A stretch of 7,688 nt of DNA from Planctomycetota bacterium (GTDB lineage: Bacteria > Planctomycetota > UBA1135): assembly GCA_029243845.1 (NCBI GenBank), contig JAQWRF010000391.1:1-7688 (forward strand), given 5' to 3'. The notes below the pieces were generated by a model, which ran no database searches, was not told the origin of the DNA, and was given only the letters and a program-made list of their open reading frames with translations. The translations under genes and the position numbers were made by a program. How positions within the stretch are numbered: position 1 is the stretch's first letter; each line of letters begins with the position of its first letter. Of the stretch, positions 6,611-7,688 are shown one piece after another.

Positions 6611-7670
6611 AACGGTCCTTGTCAGGATCCCAGTCGTTCCAGGTTAGCACTTTTTCTAGTTGCGGCAAACGCGACTCCGGCACGATGCCCGGCACTAAAA
6701 ATGCCTTTTGGCGATGCAGCGAATACGGGTTACGCAACTCAAAACCAAGGCTACCGAGGATGCCGCGTGTTACGTACCACGATGCCTGAGAGTTCCAGCC
6801 ATGGGCGATTTTTATTACGATGCCTAAGCCACGTGGGTAATCAGGATGTTCGATCGATAGCCCTACCAAACCATCGGCGCCTTCTTTGCACAACACCTTG
6901 CCACCGCAAGCCTTAATGGTGGTAGAGTCTAAACGGTTAAATCCGCCGATCAAATCGGGGTTTTCTATCATCGACTGCCATATCCAATCTTCATCACGGC
7001 TTGCTGCCAAACCGGCGTATAGCACCGCCAACTCGTTAACCGTGTTCGACAAAGTCGGCAACCCACAACCATCGCGCGCGATTTTTAATGGCGACCAATC
7101 GTCACCTAAATAACGCCGAACTTGTTTGAGGTAATCTTTAAAAAACGGATGGCCGGGCAACATATATCCGGACAATTCCCATCCTTTACGCTTACACCCT
7201 TGAAGGATGGCCGCATGCTCACCAGAGCAGCAATGAAACCAACGCCGTGGACGACGCACTTGGCGTCCGAATTGAATAAGCGGTACGTCTAGCGGAGTTT
7301 GCATAAACCCCCACTCACTTTCGTCGAGTAAAGACTGTGCAGCTGACACGTGTTGCGCATCACCATTGTGACTCGCTACCGATATCGCTTTTTGCTCAGA
7401 ACTGAGGTCGGCTAGTGCATCGGTAAAAACTTTTAGCATCAACGGCTTCATCATTGAACGTCCATAACACAATACGTCGCCGCCAAAAGAATGGATGACT
7501 TCTGAGCCATGCGACCACGAGACTGCGCCGTGAATGGTCGTTTCAGAGACGCCGTTGCGTCGATAGTCTACTAACGGCTGCCATTCGACATCGCGCCCTG
7601 TTGGGATACCCGCTTGTTGCTCGCCAAACGGCGACACTGGATAAAGCTTGCTACGTGGGCTATCCGCCAT
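6573..7670 (-). CDS. Asparaginase II-like amidohydrolase with altered metal-site residue
   Basis: This 365-aa protein has the layout of the asparaginase II family (PF06089; Rhizobium etli type, unrelated to E. coli AnsA/AnsB). Conserved segments in order are GRSMMKP (70-76; Ser72 and Lys75 match the family Ser-x-x-Lys catalytic pair), ASHNGDAQHV (99-108; SH tandem), FHCCSGEHAAIL (145-156), ARDGCGLPT (198-206), DLIGGFNRLDS (239-249), KEGADGLVGLSI (262-273) and LGIVIKI (282-288). In the family the third segment reads CSGKHA, whose Lys, with the two Cys (here C148 and C202), builds a zinc site. Here that Lys is Glu151. The C-terminal part after about residue 310 is acidic and aromatic (many D, Y, W) and I do not recognise it. 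The ATG at 7670 has AGG 6 bases upstream. It is the first gene of the operon in the window and overlaps the dehydrogenase by 38 bases. The family points to hydrolysis of an amide; the substrate is unknown and by context could be an N-acyl aminophenol or an amide intermediate. Confidence 0.82.
   Translation of the reverse strand: MADSPRSKLYPVSPFGEQQAGIPTGRDVEWQPLVDYRRNGVSETTIHGAVSWSHGSEVIHSFGGDVLCYGRSMMKPLMLKVFTDALADLSSEQKAISVASHNGDAQHVSAAQSLLDESEWGFMQTPLDVPLIQFGRQVRRPRRWFHCCSGEHAAILQGCKRKGWELSGYMLPGHPFFKDYLKQVRRYLGDDWSPLKIARDGCGLPTLSNTVNELAVLYAGLAASRDEDWIWQSMIENPDLIGGFNRLDSTTIKACGGKVLCKEGADGLVGLSIEHPDYPRGLGIVIKIAHGWNSQASWYVTRGILGSLGFELRNPYSLHRQKAFLVPGIVPESRLPQLEKVLTWNDWDPDKDRYEYDYTDYCHDD
6616..6620 (-). 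promoter_or_regulatory. Shine-Dalgarno site of the dehydrogenase gene
   Basis: The minus strand reads AAGGA, 5 bases before the ATG at 6610 and within the last codons of the asparaginase-like gene. It favours the longer start of the dehydrogenase over the ATG at 6583. Confidence 0.5.
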
Positions 7671-7676
7671 TGTTTA

Positions 7677-7679
7677 CCT
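7677..7679 (-). promoter_or_regulatory. Shine-Dalgarno site of the asparaginase-like gene
   Basis: The minus strand reads AGG, 6 bases before the ATG at 7670. Immediately after it, TAA at 7676-7674 closes a minus-strand frame open from the window edge (7688). An upstream operon gene could therefore end 3 bases before this start, but 15 bases are too few to prove it. Confidence 0.4.
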
Positions 7680-7688
7680 GCGGAATAA

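Larger units (their letters stand above)
2310..7670 (-). other. Six-gene operon for o-aminophenol meta-cleavage
   Basis: All six genes run on the minus strand. The junctions, in transcription order, are a 38-base overlap, an 8-base overlap, a 4-base overlap (ATGA), a 3-base gap and a 4-base overlap (ATGA). There is no room for internal promoters outside coding sequence. The order is amidohydrolase, semialdehyde dehydrogenase, dioxygenase beta, dioxygenase alpha, deaminase, formamidase-like. The 2-aminophenol cluster of Pseudomonas JS45 is, as I recall, amnBACD, so the dehydrogenase has moved ahead of the dioxygenase here. The promoter and any regulator lie beyond the right edge. The lower-pathway decarboxylase, hydratase and aldolase are not in the window. 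Confidence 0.85.

Noticed and set aside
6563..7113. Plus-strand frames opposite the asparaginase-like gene
   Set aside because: The asparaginase-like frame shows ordered family motifs over the full length; the plus frames show none.

Overview
The window looks like part of a chromosome from a proteobacterium, probably gammaproteobacterial. This rests on the gene families, the dense gene packing, moderate GC content and ordinary Shine-Dalgarno (SD) sites; nothing in the window fixes the genus. I see no RNA gene, insertion sequence, CRISPR array, phage gene or attachment site, and no stretch over 300 bases lacks a gene.

Layout: at the left edge (1-284, minus strand) is the N-terminal part of an unrecognised lipoprotein with a clear signal peptide and lipobox, cut by the window edge. 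Diverging from it is a complete Ski2-like DExH-box helicase (about 265-2361, plus strand). The rest (2310-7670) is one tightly packed minus-strand operon of six genes, converging on the helicase and overlapping its 3' end by 52 bases.

Read in the direction of transcription, the operon encodes: an asparaginase II-like hydrolase; an aldehyde dehydrogenase of the 2-aminomuconate-6-semialdehyde type; the catalytic (beta) and structural (alpha) subunits of a 2-aminophenol 1,6-dioxygenase-like class III extradiol enzyme; a RidA-fold protein of the 2-aminomuconate deaminase type; and a KynB-like cyclase-family amidohydrolase. Genes overlap by 4 to 38 bases or are 3 bases apart, so co-transcription and translational coupling are very likely.

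The central four genes form a meta-cleavage route for an o-aminophenol: ring opening to 2-aminomuconate semialdehyde, oxidation to 2-aminomuconate, and deamination to 4-oxalocrotonate. The decarboxylase, hydratase and aldolase needed to finish the route are not in the window. The unusual part is the two amide-hydrolase-type genes that bracket this core, one at each end. My inference is that the operon handles an N-acylated or otherwise amide-linked aminophenol, or feeds in from tryptophan/kynurenine. The asparaginase-like protein also carries Glu where the family has a metal-site Lys, which suggests it is not an ordinary asparaginase.
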